64,000 nucleotides of DNA from positions 27,928-91,927 of the forward strand of contig NZ_BAXZ01000029.1 of assembly GCF_000684975.1 (NCBI RefSeq). The letters run 5' to 3'. This stretch comes from Paraburkholderia acidipaludis NBRC 101816 (GTDB taxonomy: Bacteria; Pseudomonadota; Gammaproteobacteria; Burkholderiales; Burkholderiaceae). The notes beneath the pieces were generated by a model. That model did no database searches. It was not told the DNA's origin and saw only the letters and a list, made by a program, of their open reading frames with translations. Shown piece by piece: positions 36,435 through 45,237 of this stretch. The translations under genes and the position numbers were made by a program. Within the stretch, counting starts at the first letter, position 1. Each line of letters opens with the position of its first letter.

Positions 36435-36947
36435 TCAGCTGTTCGCCGCAGGCAACGGGCCGAAGAACATGGCAACGAAACGGCGGCGGCCTATCACGCG
36501 TGAAAGCTCCGCCATGATGCAGTAGTTCAGGATCAGGACGACCAACAGGATCTGGATTGCCAGGAAATGTGCCCAGTCCAGCTCGGCGAGCAGGTTGCGG
36601 TTGGCCTCGACGAGGTTGTGCGCAACCTTCCAGTACTCGAAAAGCCGTTCGAGGAAGTGGATGACGAGCGCCACCAGCGTGTACATGAGCGTCTTCCATC
36701 CCACGTTCCAGATCAGAGGCTTTTCGGGAAAGCGGTTCACGAACGGAAGCATGTTGGCCAGCAAGACGGATTTGCCGAGCACGAGCGCGGCCAGCGTGAT
36801 CGATCCGGCGGTGGGCAGCGTGATCCCAGTGTCGTGCGTCATCAGCGAGCGGATCAGCGCCACGATGTGCAGGATGATGAGGAAGAAAATCGTGGGCGGC
36901 AACATTTCCAGGAACTCGTGCCGGATCTTCGCGGTGAACTGGTTCAT
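36435..36947 (-). CDS. Hypothetical four-helix membrane protein
   Basis: This 170-residue protein starts MNQFTAKIRHEFLEMLPPTI at ATG 36947 with GGAGAA upstream. Hydrophobic helices lie near residues 18-35, 46-66, 85-100 and 125-145. The charged segment HFLERLFEYWKVAHN sits between helices 3 and 4. No family name recognised. The C-terminal GRRRFVAMFFGPLPAANS is membrane-proximal. It lies downstream of a glycine-zipper protein on the same strand. Confidence 0.7.
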   Translation of the reverse strand: MNQFTAKIRHEFLEMLPPTIFFLIILHIVALIRSLMTHDTGITLPTAGSITLAALVLGKSVLLANMLPFVNRFPEKPLIWNVGWKTLMYTLVALVIHFLERLFEYWKVAHNLVEANRNLLAELDWAHFLAIQILLVVLILNYCIMAELSRVIGRRRFVAMFFGPLPAANS

Positions 36948-36987
36948 TATCTTCTCCCTCGGGTGGCCTGACCGCCGCGTTGCGCGA

Positions 36988-37461
36988 TCAGCGCACCGAA
37001 TATCCCCTGCCCTGCATGCAGGCCGCCCAGGACTGGTTATACGTAGAAAGCGCCTGCTGCTGCATCGACTGCGTCTGCGCATTTTGTGCCGCGGCGGCCC
37101 GCGCCTGCTGCCGGTGTGCCATGCCGCCCGCCACCGTGCCGGCGACCGCGCCGACCGCCGCGCCATGGCCTGCATCGCCACCGATGGCACCCGCGGTGGC
37201 GCCCATTGCGGCCCCGGCCGCCGCACCCCTGACCCGCTGGCCGTTCTGTGCCTGAGCCTGAGGCGGTGGGGCCGCTGCTGCCGCGGGGTCGATGCCGGTG
37301 TGCTGCTTTGCCCACGCGTAACACGCCCCCTCGTCGGTGCTCTGCTGCTGGGCGCTCTGGCCGTGCGCCGGATAAACCACAGGCTGCTGTGCCCGAGCAG
37401 GCGAAATCATCCACGCTGCGCCAAGCGTGGCGCACAGATATGTAATGCTAATTTTTTTCAT
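36988..37461 (-). CDS. Glycine-zipper secreted protein
   Basis: This 157-residue protein has a signal peptide MKKISITYLCATLGAAWMIS ending ARA-Q. A Gln-rich region is followed by a glycine-zipper block (residues ~78-115: AAAGAAMGATAGAIGG, GAAVGAVAGTVAGG) and a Gln/Ala helix. Two Cys (EGACYAW and SWAACMQGRGYSV) frame the zipper and may form a disulfide. CMQGRGY is common in Rick_17kDa/glycine-zipper outer-membrane-associated proteins. Likely envelope-located; function unknown. Confidence 0.8.
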   Translation of the reverse strand: MKKISITYLCATLGAAWMISPARAQQPVVYPAHGQSAQQQSTDEGACYAWAKQHTGIDPAAAAAPPPQAQAQNGQRVRGAAAGAAMGATAGAIGGDAGHGAAVGAVAGTVAGGMAHRQQARAAAAQNAQTQSMQQQALSTYNQSWAACMQGRGYSVR

Positions 37462-37656
37462 GGCCGTATCTCCAATCGAATTGTGGCTACTGCCCGCAAA
37501 GCATAATCGCGATCGGCCGCATTCCATCCAGAAATTACGACGCGCCATGACTATGATGAAAGAACTACGTAAATGACCCTTGGCGGATCGTCGGACGTGC
37601 GACTGTCGTCGCCGCCGGAGGCCGTTGCGTGCGCCACAGAAAAAAACATTTCACGA

Positions 37657-38013
37657 ATGGAAACCTGCATCATGGGCACGGCTGGAATCGTTACCGTCGA
37701 GCGTCTGCTTGCGTGCATGGCTCCAGGTGAGCGGTGCACGCGTGCCGAAATCATGGTCCGGCTCGATGCGGGTCTTGCAACGGTTCAGCATATGCTCAGT
37801 GTATGCGTGGCGCAGGGCTTACTGCGGCGCACACCCGAAGGTCGACATCATGTCTGGTGGAGACCGCCGCCGGGCTGTCCGGCTATGGCAAGGTCATTTG
37901 CTGACCTGCGCGGCTACGACGAGCAGTTGCAGCGCCTCGCGCGGCTTTCCTTTGCGGCCCGCCCTCCCCGGTCGCCGGGCCTGGTGATCCGGTACGGCGT
38001 GGGTCAGCCGTGA
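37657..38013 (+). CDS. Hypothetical protein, probably winged-helix
   Basis: This 118-residue protein starts METCIMGTAGIVTVERLLAC. Residues 15-60 look like a small HTH (AEIMVRLDAGLATVQHMLSV, CVAQGLLRRTPEGRHHVWW), with GLLRRTPEGR as the wing. Family not recognised. Another ATG at 37672 and an upstream frame start at 37573 are alternatives. It converges on the small gene at 38019-38210. Confidence 0.5.
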   Translation: METCIMGTAGIVTVERLLACMAPGERCTRAEIMVRLDAGLATVQHMLSVCVAQGLLRRTPEGRHHVWWRPPPGCPAMARSFADLRGYDEQLQRLARLSFAARPPRSPGLVIRYGVGQP

Positions 38014-38018
38014 TCCGG

Positions 38019-38210
38019 TTAATGAATGGGCCCGAGCCGGCCGAGCAGCAATGCGCCTTCCGGCGTGAGTTGCAGGACGGACGTGCCGCCAGGCTGCTCC
38101 CGCGCAATGAGCTGGCGTTCGAGCAGGGGTGCCAGCTCATCGCGGCTGGCGATCCGGTCCGCGGCGTCCCTGACCAGCATGAGCGTTGCAAATTCAAGAG
38201 CACTGAGCAT
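38019..38210 (-). CDS. Hypothetical small protein
   Basis: This 63-residue protein is MLSALEFATLMLVRDAADRI followed by LAPLLERQLIAREQPGG and LTPEGALLLGRLGPIH. The pattern (helix, LERQL, then TPEG-like wing) suggests a small winged-helix-like fold. Similar short proteins are frequent in Burkholderia genomes by my recollection. Upstream DNA has no evident strong promoter. Confidence 0.55.
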   Translation of the reverse strand: MLSALEFATLMLVRDAADRIASRDELAPLLERQLIAREQPGGTSVLQLTPEGALLLGRLGPIH

Positions 38211-38490
38211 CGGATTTTCCTGACAGAATATGGCCGCTGTTCTGGTCCCGAGTGGCGGACAAAAGCAGATGACGCGAAACCCTCCGGCCGACGGATTAAT
38301 CGCATGGAAATTGGCCAGGAAAGACCGAGCTTAGTAATTACGCATGACGAACAAAAGTCAGGGAAATGCGGTCTGCATTGCGATAAACGCGTTCCACCCT
38401 CTTCGGGTTGTCTCTCCAGTCTTCCCGGCGAAGCATCACGCCGTGCGCTCGACCCATGGGCGTATGCGAACGGCGTCACCTTGAAGTTGA

Positions 38491-38689
38491 AATTGCGCGT
38501 ACACGGCCTTCGCGGCCGCATCGACCCGCGCGGGGTCGTTGACGTCGAGCGTCACGCGCAGCAGACATTCGCCGGCTTCGGGCGCGAGGTCTTCGAGGAC
38601 AGCCTGGTTGCGTGCCGTCGCGACGCAATGCCAGCCGCGCGCGAGTTCGGCGAGCGCGAGTTCGCGGCCAAAGCCTGTCGAACAGCCGG
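38491..38689 (-). pseudogene. Fragment of an SDR gene (duplicate of 35938-36136)
   Basis: Read on the minus strand this encodes GCSTGFGRELALAELARGWH and LDVNDPARVDAAAK, nearly the same as residues ~19-84 of the SDR at 35319-36188. The start codon region and the NNAG, Ser and Tyr-Lys parts are absent. At 38690 the similarity jumps to DNA that in the first copy lies about 150 bases further upstream (36284). This is a truncated, rearranged copy, not a working gene. Confidence 0.85.
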
Positions 38690-38802
38690 AAGCGGCTTGC
38701 CCAGATCCGGCCGGAGCGCGAAACGCCTGGGCCGGCCGGCGCCGCTCTCCGCAGCCCGGCGCTAACCCGGCGGCGCGTGTACCATACTGCGCCTGACGAG
38801 CT

Positions 38803-38870
38803 CGGCACGGACCCGGCGCGGCCCGCACGCTGCCGGCCGGACCGCCGCTCGCTTCCGCGCTGAAGCAGCC
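38803..38870. repeat. Degenerate repeat of 36313-36383
   Basis: It shares CGGCACGGACCCGG and the later GCTCGCTYCCGCGCTGRAGC with the region upstream of the intact SDR. It is part of the same duplicated mosaic. Confidence 0.65.
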
Positions 38871-38972
38871 GTAAGCCGCCGCATGGCCGCGACCGGCTGC
38901 GCGAGGCGCTCAACGCGCCCGGATTCGAATTGCGCTGAACACAAACTTGCCTTGGCTAATGGAGGAATCCGT

Positions 38973-39884
38973 ATGAAAGTCGCCGTCATGGGCGCGGGCG
39001 CGGTGGGCTGCTACTACGGCGGCATGCTCGCACGCGCGGGGCACGAGGTCGTGCTGATCGGCCGGGCGCAGCACGTCGAGGCCATCGGGCGCGACGGCCT
39101 GCGCCTCGAAACGCAGCAGTTCGACGAGTGCATCGGCCGACCGCATCTCGTCGCCAGCGCGGATCCGGCCGCCGTCGAGGGGGCACGGCTCGTGCTGTTC
39201 TGCGTGAAATCGACCGACACCGAAAGCGCGGGCGCCGCCATCGGCCCGCATCTCGCTGCCGACACGCTCGTGCTGACGCTGCAAAACGGCGTGGACAACG
39301 CCGGGCGCCTGCGCGGCGCCATCACGCAGGAAGTCGCGGCAGCGGTCGTGTACGTCGCCACCGAAATGGCGGGACCGGGCCACGTGCGCCATCACGGCCG
39401 CGGCGAGCTCGTGATCGAACCTTCTTCGCACAGCGAAAGCGTGGCGCAGACGCTCGCTGCGGCAGGCGTGCCCACCGAAATCTCCGCGAACGTGCGCGGC
39501 GCGCTATGGGCCAAGCTGATCCTGAACTGCGCGTACAACGCGCTTTCGGCGATCGCGCAACTCCCCTATGGCCGTCTCGTGCAGGGCGTGGGCGTGCGCG
39601 ACACCATGCGCGACGTCGTGGCCGAATGCGTCGCGGTCGCTCACGCCGACAGCGTGACCCTGCCGCCCGACGTCGAGCTGGCGGTGCGCCGCATTGCGGA
39701 AACCATGCCTGGCCAGTATTCGTCCACGGCGCAGGACATGGCGCGCGGCAAGCGCAGCGAAATCGATTATCTGAACGGCTTCGTCGTGAGGCGCGGCGAA
39801 GCCCTCGGCGTCGCCACGCCCGCGAACCGGCTGCTGCATACGCTCGTGCGGCTCATCGAGGACAAGGCAGCCGGCGCCGTCTGA
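38973..39884 (+). CDS. Ketopantoate reductase family protein (PanE/ApbA-like)
   Basis: This 303-residue NADP-binding protein has a Rossmann motif VAVMGAGAVGCYYGGMLARA at the start, then LVLFCVKSTDTE, LTLQNGVDN and the C-terminal PanE domain with the catalytic Lys in ALWAKLILNCAYNALSAI. The segment STAQDMARGKRSEIDYLNG is typical of the family. It may make pantoate for CoA or act on another 2-oxo acid; many beta-proteobacteria have several paralogues. ATG 38973 has an ideal GGAGG site. Confidence 0.88.
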   Translation: MKVAVMGAGAVGCYYGGMLARAGHEVVLIGRAQHVEAIGRDGLRLETQQFDECIGRPHLVASADPAAVEGARLVLFCVKSTDTESAGAAIGPHLAADTLVLTLQNGVDNAGRLRGAITQEVAAAVVYVATEMAGPGHVRHHGRGELVIEPSSHSESVAQTLAAAGVPTEISANVRGALWAKLILNCAYNALSAIAQLPYGRLVQGVGVRDTMRDVVAECVAVAHADSVTLPPDVELAVRRIAETMPGQYSSTAQDMARGKRSEIDYLNGFVVRRGEALGVATPANRLLHTLVRLIEDKAAGAV

Positions 39885-39910
39885 AGCTCCGCACCCGGGC
39901 GCCGCCGCCT

Positions 39911-40360
39911 TCACCGCTCGAACACGAGCAGCGTGGACGTGGCCGTGGCGTAGACCTTGCCGGCCGCGTCCGTGAGCGTGGCTTCGGTAAAGGCCGCGCG
40001 ACGGCCCATGGTCAGCACGCGGCCTTCCGCGCGTACCGGCCCGGTATCGACGGTCATCGCGCGGTGATACGACACCTTCAGTTCGAGCGTCGTGTAGCCC
40101 TGGGTGGCGCCGAGGCGCGAATGCGCCGCGCAGCCGCACGCGGAATCGAGCAGCGTGGCCGCATAGCCGCCGTGCACCGTGCCGATGGGGTTGTAGACGC
40201 CGAGCCCCGGCACGCCTTCGAACACCACGCGCCCTTCCTCCACTTCCACCAGGTAAAAATCGAGCGCGTTGCCGATCGGAGCGCGGCCGCCGGCCTGCAC
40301 CATGTGGCGCAACTGTTCGATGCCGGTCAGGCCGGCAGGCAATTCTGCAACGAGGTCCAT
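39911..40360 (-). CDS. PaaI-type hotdog thioesterase
   Basis: This 149-residue acyl-CoA thioesterase has the hotdog-fold signature NPIGTVHGGYAATLLDSACG with HGG and the catalytic Asp. The second conserved stretch is GYTTLELKVSYHRAM, then GRRAAFTEATLTDAAGKVYA. Substrate is unknown, possibly aromatic acyl-CoA. ATG 40360 follows CGGAGG with good spacing. Its upstream region carries a perfect AGAACGATCGTTCT palindrome. Confidence 0.87.
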   Translation of the reverse strand: MDLVAELPAGLTGIEQLRHMVQAGGRAPIGNALDFYLVEVEEGRVVFEGVPGLGVYNPIGTVHGGYAATLLDSACGCAAHSRLGATQGYTTLELKVSYHRAMTVDTGPVRAEGRVLTMGRRAAFTEATLTDAAGKVYATATSTLLVFER

Positions 40361-40798
40361 GGGGTCGTAGCCTCCGTAGATGGCGCGTTTTCGGCGCAAT
40401 GCGGGCGCGGAACGCGCCTTCCGTGAGCAGCATCCTACCTCTTTTAGAACGATCGTTCTTAAATCTGTGCAGCATCTTCCTCGCGCAGGATCGGTGCATT
40501 CCGGCATGCCGATAATTGATATGGTATCCGAACGAATCGGGTGTGACCGACCGCGTGCCCGCCAGGCCGGCAAGTCCCGACCTAAACGATATGAAGATCG
40601 CGTGACACGCCGCTTCTATGCGTGCCGCATCGGATGCAAACGTTGGCGGCGGATCAGTCCGGCCGGCGGGCTGTTAACGCTGGGTCGGCACGATACATTG
40701 ATGATATTGTCTGGAGTTGCCGGCCCCGCTCAAGGCAGCAAAGAAGACAGCAAAGCCGGCCCGCGCGACCGGTAACAACAACAAGCGATTTCACCCCG
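40361..40798. other. Divergent promoter region between thioesterase and sensor kinase
   Basis: These 438 bases hold the palindrome at 40446-40459 and the promoters for both divergent genes. Small open frames here have poor codon use and no recognisable product. Confidence 0.55.
40446..40459. promoter_or_regulatory. Palindromic operator AGAACGATCGTTCT
   Basis: This 14-bp perfect palindrome lies 86 bases before the thioesterase ATG. Short AACGATCGTT-type palindromes are typical of TetR-family operators. No TetR gene lies next to it; the regulator would be elsewhere. Confidence 0.5.
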
Positions 40799-42148
40799 AT
40801 GACCGTTTCGAGACCCACGCTTCGGATGAAGCTGCGGCGCGCCTGGGCGTCGCTGCCGCTCTTCCTCGTACGCGCCTTCGCGCCGGCCATGCGCAACCTC
40901 CAGTATGCGAAGCGCCGCATGCAGCCATGCGCCGTGGTGGCGTGTATCGGTTTCCCGCTTTACTACTCCATCTGGAAGGACCTGTTTCCTCAGCCGTACG
41001 AAAATCTCACGCTGCGCCTCGTCGGCTCCGCGCTGTTCTTGCCCGTCATCGCATACGAGCGCTGGCCGCATGCCGCGAAGCGGCTGCTGCCGTGGTACTG
41101 GTACGGCATCACGCTCTACGCGCTGCCGTTTTTCTTCACCTTCATGCTGCTCAAGAACAACGGCAACGAAGTGTGGGTGGAAAGCGCGCTGATCGCCGCG
41201 TTCGTGATGGTGCTGCTGCACGACTGGCTCATGCTCGTGCTCCAGTTCGTGGTGGGCATCGGCCTCGCGGTGATCGCCTATTGCCTCACCACCCACCCCA
41301 TCGTGATCGGCTCGAATTACCTCACGCACCTCGCGATCTTTTCGTTCGCGGTGGCGATCGGCGCCGTGGCGAACTACGACCAGGACCGCATCCAGATCGA
41401 ACAGGAACGCGCCATGCTCGCCACGGCAGGCAGCGTGGCGCATGAACTGCGCACGCCGCTCGTGGCGATTCGCGTGGGCGCGGCCGGCCTCATGCGCTAT
41501 CTGCCCGCCCTGCTGCAGACCTATCTGCTCGCGCAGCGCCATCGCCTGCCCGTGCCGCGCATTCGCGGCGCGCACCTGCATTCGCTGCAGGGCGTGGTGG
41601 GCCGCATCGAACAGGAAGCGCTCTACTCGAACGCGATCATCGACATGCTGCTCGCCACCGCGCGCTTCACCGGCGGAACCATGCAAAACGCAACGCCATG
41701 CTCGATCACCCAGTGCGTCGAAACGGCGCTCACACGCTTTCCTTTTCGCGAAGGCGACCGGCGGCGCGTGCACTGCAATCTGCGGCCCGATTTTTCGTTC
41801 AACGGCTCGGAAATGCTCACGGTTCACGTGCTGTTCAATTTGCTGAAAAATGCCTTCCGGCACATGGGCAATATTGAAACCGCATATATTTCGATCCGGC
41901 TCGAAACCGGCTCGCGTGCAAATCGTTTGATTTTCAGCGATACCGGCACAGGTATTTCTCCGGAAACCTTGCCGCATATCTTTACCCGCTTTTATACTTC
42001 GGCAACCACCACCGATGACGTCTCACTGGGAGCCGGTATCGGACTAGCGTTCTGCCGCGACGTCATGCAGGCGATAGGGGGAGCCATAACCTGCTCTTCG
42101 GTGAAAGGCGAGTACACCGAGTTCGTTTTGACATTCCCTGCGCCATGA
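40799..42148 (+). CDS. lqsS: Quorum-sensing sensor histidine kinase, LqsS/CqsS-like
   Basis: This 449-residue kinase has six predicted membrane helices (about 45-210; FPLYYSIWKDLFPQPYENLT, YWYGITLYALPFFFTFMLLK), the topology and motifs of the CqsS/LqsS/JqsS sensors. A HisKA box SVAHELRTPLVAIRVGAAGL (phospho-His) follows, then an HATPase with LFNLLKNAFRHM, FSDTGTGIS and GAGIGLAFC. Like LqsS, and unlike Vibrio CqsS, it lacks a fused receiver domain. ATG 40799 is chosen. Its stop overlaps the next gene by four bases. It should sense an alpha-hydroxyketone signal made by the convergent synthase. Confidence 0.87.
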   Translation: MTVSRPTLRMKLRRAWASLPLFLVRAFAPAMRNLQYAKRRMQPCAVVACIGFPLYYSIWKDLFPQPYENLTLRLVGSALFLPVIAYERWPHAAKRLLPWYWYGITLYALPFFFTFMLLKNNGNEVWVESALIAAFVMVLLHDWLMLVLQFVVGIGLAVIAYCLTTHPIVIGSNYLTHLAIFSFAVAIGAVANYDQDRIQIEQERAMLATAGSVAHELRTPLVAIRVGAAGLMRYLPALLQTYLLAQRHRLPVPRIRGAHLHSLQGVVGRIEQEALYSNAIIDMLLATARFTGGTMQNATPCSITQCVETALTRFPFREGDRRRVHCNLRPDFSFNGSEMLTVHVLFNLLKNAFRHMGNIETAYISIRLETGSRANRLIFSDTGTGISPETLPHIFTRFYTSATTTDDVSLGAGIGLAFCRDVMQAIGGAITCSSVKGEYTEFVLTFPAP

Positions 42149-43170
42149 CGAAAGCCCTCACGCCGTTCGCTTACCCGACCACCGTCGCCTTCGTCGACGA
42201 TAGCGCCGCGTTCCTGTCGAACCTGAGCCTGCAGCTCGATCCCCAACTCGCGTTCCGGATGTTCAACTCGCCTTCTCGCGCGCTGCGATTCCTGAACCAC
42301 CGCGAAGCCTCTGGCCAGACCGCCGAACCGATTTTCAGCCCCTATCTGGACCGCACCGAAGAAAACGATGCGCACCAGGTCATCTCCATGCGCGTCGACG
42401 CGATCCGCAGCCTCGTGCACCAGCCCGCGCGCTTCGAATCGGTTTCGGTCGTCGTAGTGGACTACGACATGCCCGAGATCAACGGCATGGAGTTCTGCCG
42501 CCGCCTTGCGGATTCGTCGGTCAAGAAGATCGTGCTCACCGGCAAGGCCGACGAACACGTGGCCGTGCGCAGCTTCAACGAAGGCCTGATCGACCGCTTC
42601 ATCCGCAAGCACGAAGCCGATGCCGTCGAAACGCTGAACCACGCGATCCGCGATATGCAGGACGCGTATTTCGACCAGGCCGGCGCCTCCGTGCGCGATG
42701 CGCTGTCGGTCTCCGAATACGCGTTCCTCAAAGACGGCGCACTCGCGGCGCATGTGAAGCGCATTTTCGAATCGCACGGCATTGTCGAACATTACCTCTC
42801 GTACCAGCCGCACGGCATCCTCATGTTCGACGGCGCCGGCACGGCCTACCTGCTCGTGATCCATACCGACGAAACCCTGCGCGGCGTGCGCGAAATCGCC
42901 ATCGAACAGGGCGCGCCCACCGGCTTCCTTGCCGAGCTCGACGCGCATCGCAGCCTGCCCTATTTCTGGCACAGCGAAGGCTACTACCCCGCGCGATGCA
43001 TGGAGTGGCAGCCGTATATGCATCCGGCATCGATGTTCCATGGCGAGCGCCGCTACACTTACGCGGTCGTCAAGGAGCCGGCGGGGTTTGCGCTCGATAC
43101 CGTCGTACCATACGACGTGTTCCTGCAACAACTCGACAGCGAGTTCCAGGCAGCGTGGAACCCGCACTGA
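42145..43170 (+). CDS. lqsR: Response regulator of the alpha-hydroxyketone quorum-sensing system (LqsR-like)
   Basis: This 341-residue protein has a receiver domain with TVAFVDDSAAFLSNLSLQL (acidic pair), phospho-acceptor Asp in VVVVDYDMPEINGMEF, Thr in KIVLTGKADEH and Lys in DRFIRKHEADA. An insertion of about 55 residues lies between the first and third strands. The C-terminal ~150 residues (HGILMFDGAGTAYLLVIHTD, FWHSEGYYPARCMEWQPY) are not a known DNA-binding domain, as in LqsR-type regulators of unclear output. It is translationally coupled to the kinase. Confidence 0.82.
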   Translation: MTKALTPFAYPTTVAFVDDSAAFLSNLSLQLDPQLAFRMFNSPSRALRFLNHREASGQTAEPIFSPYLDRTEENDAHQVISMRVDAIRSLVHQPARFESVSVVVVDYDMPEINGMEFCRRLADSSVKKIVLTGKADEHVAVRSFNEGLIDRFIRKHEADAVETLNHAIRDMQDAYFDQAGASVRDALSVSEYAFLKDGALAAHVKRIFESHGIVEHYLSYQPHGILMFDGAGTAYLLVIHTDETLRGVREIAIEQGAPTGFLAELDAHRSLPYFWHSEGYYPARCMEWQPYMHPASMFHGERRYTYAVVKEPAGFALDTVVPYDVFLQQLDSEFQAAWNPH

Positions 43171-43210
43171 GTTCCACGCCGCATCCGGATTCTCTCCGCT
43201 CTGCGCGCAA

Positions 43211-44515
43211 TCAGGCCGGCATGGCCGCCATCGCAAGCGTCGCCGCCGGCGGCGCCTGATGCACACGGGAACGGCTCGCGCCGCGCTGCACGAGGCGGCG
43301 TGTCGACGGCCAGTTCCACATGTCCAGCTCGTCACGAATCTCGTCGCACACGTCGACGAGCCGCTCCAGTTCCTGGTCGCCCAGCGCCGCATTCACCGAA
43401 ATCCGGATCAGCGAGCGGTTTTGCGCCGTCGCCGGCGCGCAAAACACCGAACCGAAAATGCCGCGCGCTTCCAGCGCGTCGCGCAGCACGATGGTGCGCT
43501 GTTCGGGGCCGGCTTCGAGCGCGACGATCTGCGTTTCGCTGCCGTTCAGGTTGTAGCCCAGCTCCGCGAGCCGCACGCGCAAATAGCGCGCGTTCGCCGC
43601 GAGCCGCGTGCGGCGCCAGTCTTCACGCTCGATCACTTCGAGCGTGGCCGCGAGCCCCATCACTTCGTGCGGCAGCAACGTCGAGCTGAAGATGGCGGGC
43701 AGCGATTCACACTTGAAGTACTCCTGAAAGCGGTGCGAGCAACTGACGATGCCCGCGCGCCCCGCGAACGCCTTGGCGAGACTCGCGGTGCGGAAATGCA
43801 CGGCGTCCGTCAAGCCCAGCTCCACGACGAGCCCCGCGCCGCGCGGCCCATGGGTGCCGAGCGAATGCGATTCGTCCACCACCAGCACGCAGTCGTGCTC
43901 CGCGCACACTTCCGCGATAGCCGCAAGCGGCGCCACGCTGCCGTTCGTGCTGTACACCGAATCGACGATCACGACGCCCGGGCCGTTGCGCAGGATGCGC
44001 TGCTCCAGGTGATCGACGTCGTTGTGGAGGAAACTGACCGCGCGCGCGCCGGCGCTGCGAACGCCCTCCCAGAGCGACATGTGCGCCATCATGTCCACGT
44101 ACACCGGCGTCTGCGCGTCCGCAATGGACTGGATGAGCCCCGTGTTGGCCGCGAAACCCGACTGGCACAGCACGCTGGCCTCCGCTTCCATCCACGAGGC
44201 GAAGCGGTCCTCGAGCTGCAGTTGCGGGCAGTCGTCGCCGTGCAGGAAGATGCCCGACATCAAGAGACCGTTGCCTTCGTCGCGGATGCTGCGGCACATC
44301 GCATCGAGAATTTCGGGGTGGCGGGCAATCGAAAGGTAATCGTTGCTCGACAGATGCAATGCGTCGGCGCCCGGCGCGCGCCCATGCATGATATGGCCGC
44401 CCGCCCAGGTCTCGTGCACGCGTGTCCGGTAATAGCGGTCCACGCGCGCGGCGAGAAAGGGCGGCAACGCCGCGTCGTGATGGTGGGCGTTACGCCAGTT
44501 GCTACCAACTTTCAT
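43211..44515 (-). CDS. lqsA: Alpha-hydroxyketone autoinducer synthase, CqsA/LqsA-like
   Basis: This 434-residue PLP enzyme of the alpha-oxoamine synthase family condenses an acyl-CoA with an amino acid or SAM to form the signal precursor. Visible are HIMHGRAPGADALHLSSNDY (CqsA-type N-terminus), QSGFAANTGLIQSIAD, VVDESHSLGTHGPRGAGLV and the PLP-lysine region FRTASLAKAFAGRAGIVSCS. The HIMxGR and SSNDYLxI motifs separate CqsA/LqsA from KBL and BioF. ATG 44515 follows AAGGAG. It converges on the sensor/regulator pair with a 40-base gap. Confidence 0.87.
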   Translation of the reverse strand: MKVGSNWRNAHHHDAALPPFLAARVDRYYRTRVHETWAGGHIMHGRAPGADALHLSSNDYLSIARHPEILDAMCRSIRDEGNGLLMSGIFLHGDDCPQLQLEDRFASWMEAEASVLCQSGFAANTGLIQSIADAQTPVYVDMMAHMSLWEGVRSAGARAVSFLHNDVDHLEQRILRNGPGVVIVDSVYSTNGSVAPLAAIAEVCAEHDCVLVVDESHSLGTHGPRGAGLVVELGLTDAVHFRTASLAKAFAGRAGIVSCSHRFQEYFKCESLPAIFSSTLLPHEVMGLAATLEVIEREDWRRTRLAANARYLRVRLAELGYNLNGSETQIVALEAGPEQRTIVLRDALEARGIFGSVFCAPATAQNRSLIRISVNAALGDQELERLVDVCDEIRDELDMWNWPSTRRLVQRGASRSRVHQAPPAATLAMAAMPA

Positions 44516-45237
44516 CTCAGGCTCCTTGCGGTTGAAGGCCGCCCCCCAAGGCTTTTTTTCGCGTCAGGGATCCTTTCGGGAGACTGGCCGGTGAATTGCC
44601 TTGGCAGGCACGCACGGCGCGCCTGCAAGAGGCTTACGAAAGCGGATGACGCAATGGTGCGCCCACAGGTCCATCGCGACGCGAAGCGGAACGTGGCCGC
44701 TTCGCCAGAATGGGTTCGCGCGCGAGCCGCGCATACAGGAACGGCGAGGCCAGCTCAGCGCTGCCTCGCCGCACGAACGCGGCGGCGATATCGTTTGCAG
44801 CTGCTGGCCGCCCATGGACGGACGCCCCGACATCCGCACGATTCCCGCCTCGCGTAATCGCTACTGGTTATGAAGGAAGAGAAGCCTGCGTGCTGAAAAG
44901 CGCGCTCTGGTATCGCGTAGCGCGCGGCATGGCGTTCGGTACGGAACGCGGGTCAACACGCAAAATGCATGTTTGATAATTATCCAGTAAAAACTGCCGC
45001 GGAAATCGCTTACCGGCCATAACTATGCGCAGTGCATTTCAATTTCTTCCACTGGCGCATCGACGTTTCTATCCGACCTCAAAATAATTCGCTGTGCATA
45101 GCTTGCATCAAAAAAACAACAGCGCAGGCGCCTCTTCGGCGGCTGCGCTGCGGTGCGGTGCGGTGCGATACGCTGGGTAAATATCTGACGAAATCTGCTG
45201 TCCGTGCGGGTTCCTCCGTGTGCTCTTCCGCTGGTTG
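44516..45237. other. Intergenic stretch upstream of lqsA, no gene seen
   Basis: About 720 bases. The lqsA promoter must lie near its left end. Around 44950-45060 the DNA is AT-rich, and near 45155 there is a short GGTGC/TGCGG run. The open frames found have poor codon use. Nothing else can be supported. Confidence 0.5.

Noticed and set aside
44601..44976. Short plus-strand frames upstream of lqsA
   Set aside because: Poor codon use, no ribosome sites and no recognisable motif.
45150..45180. Short GGTGC/TGCGG repetition considered as a tandem repeat array
   Set aside because: Only about three imperfect copies in GC-rich DNA, with no second locus seen.
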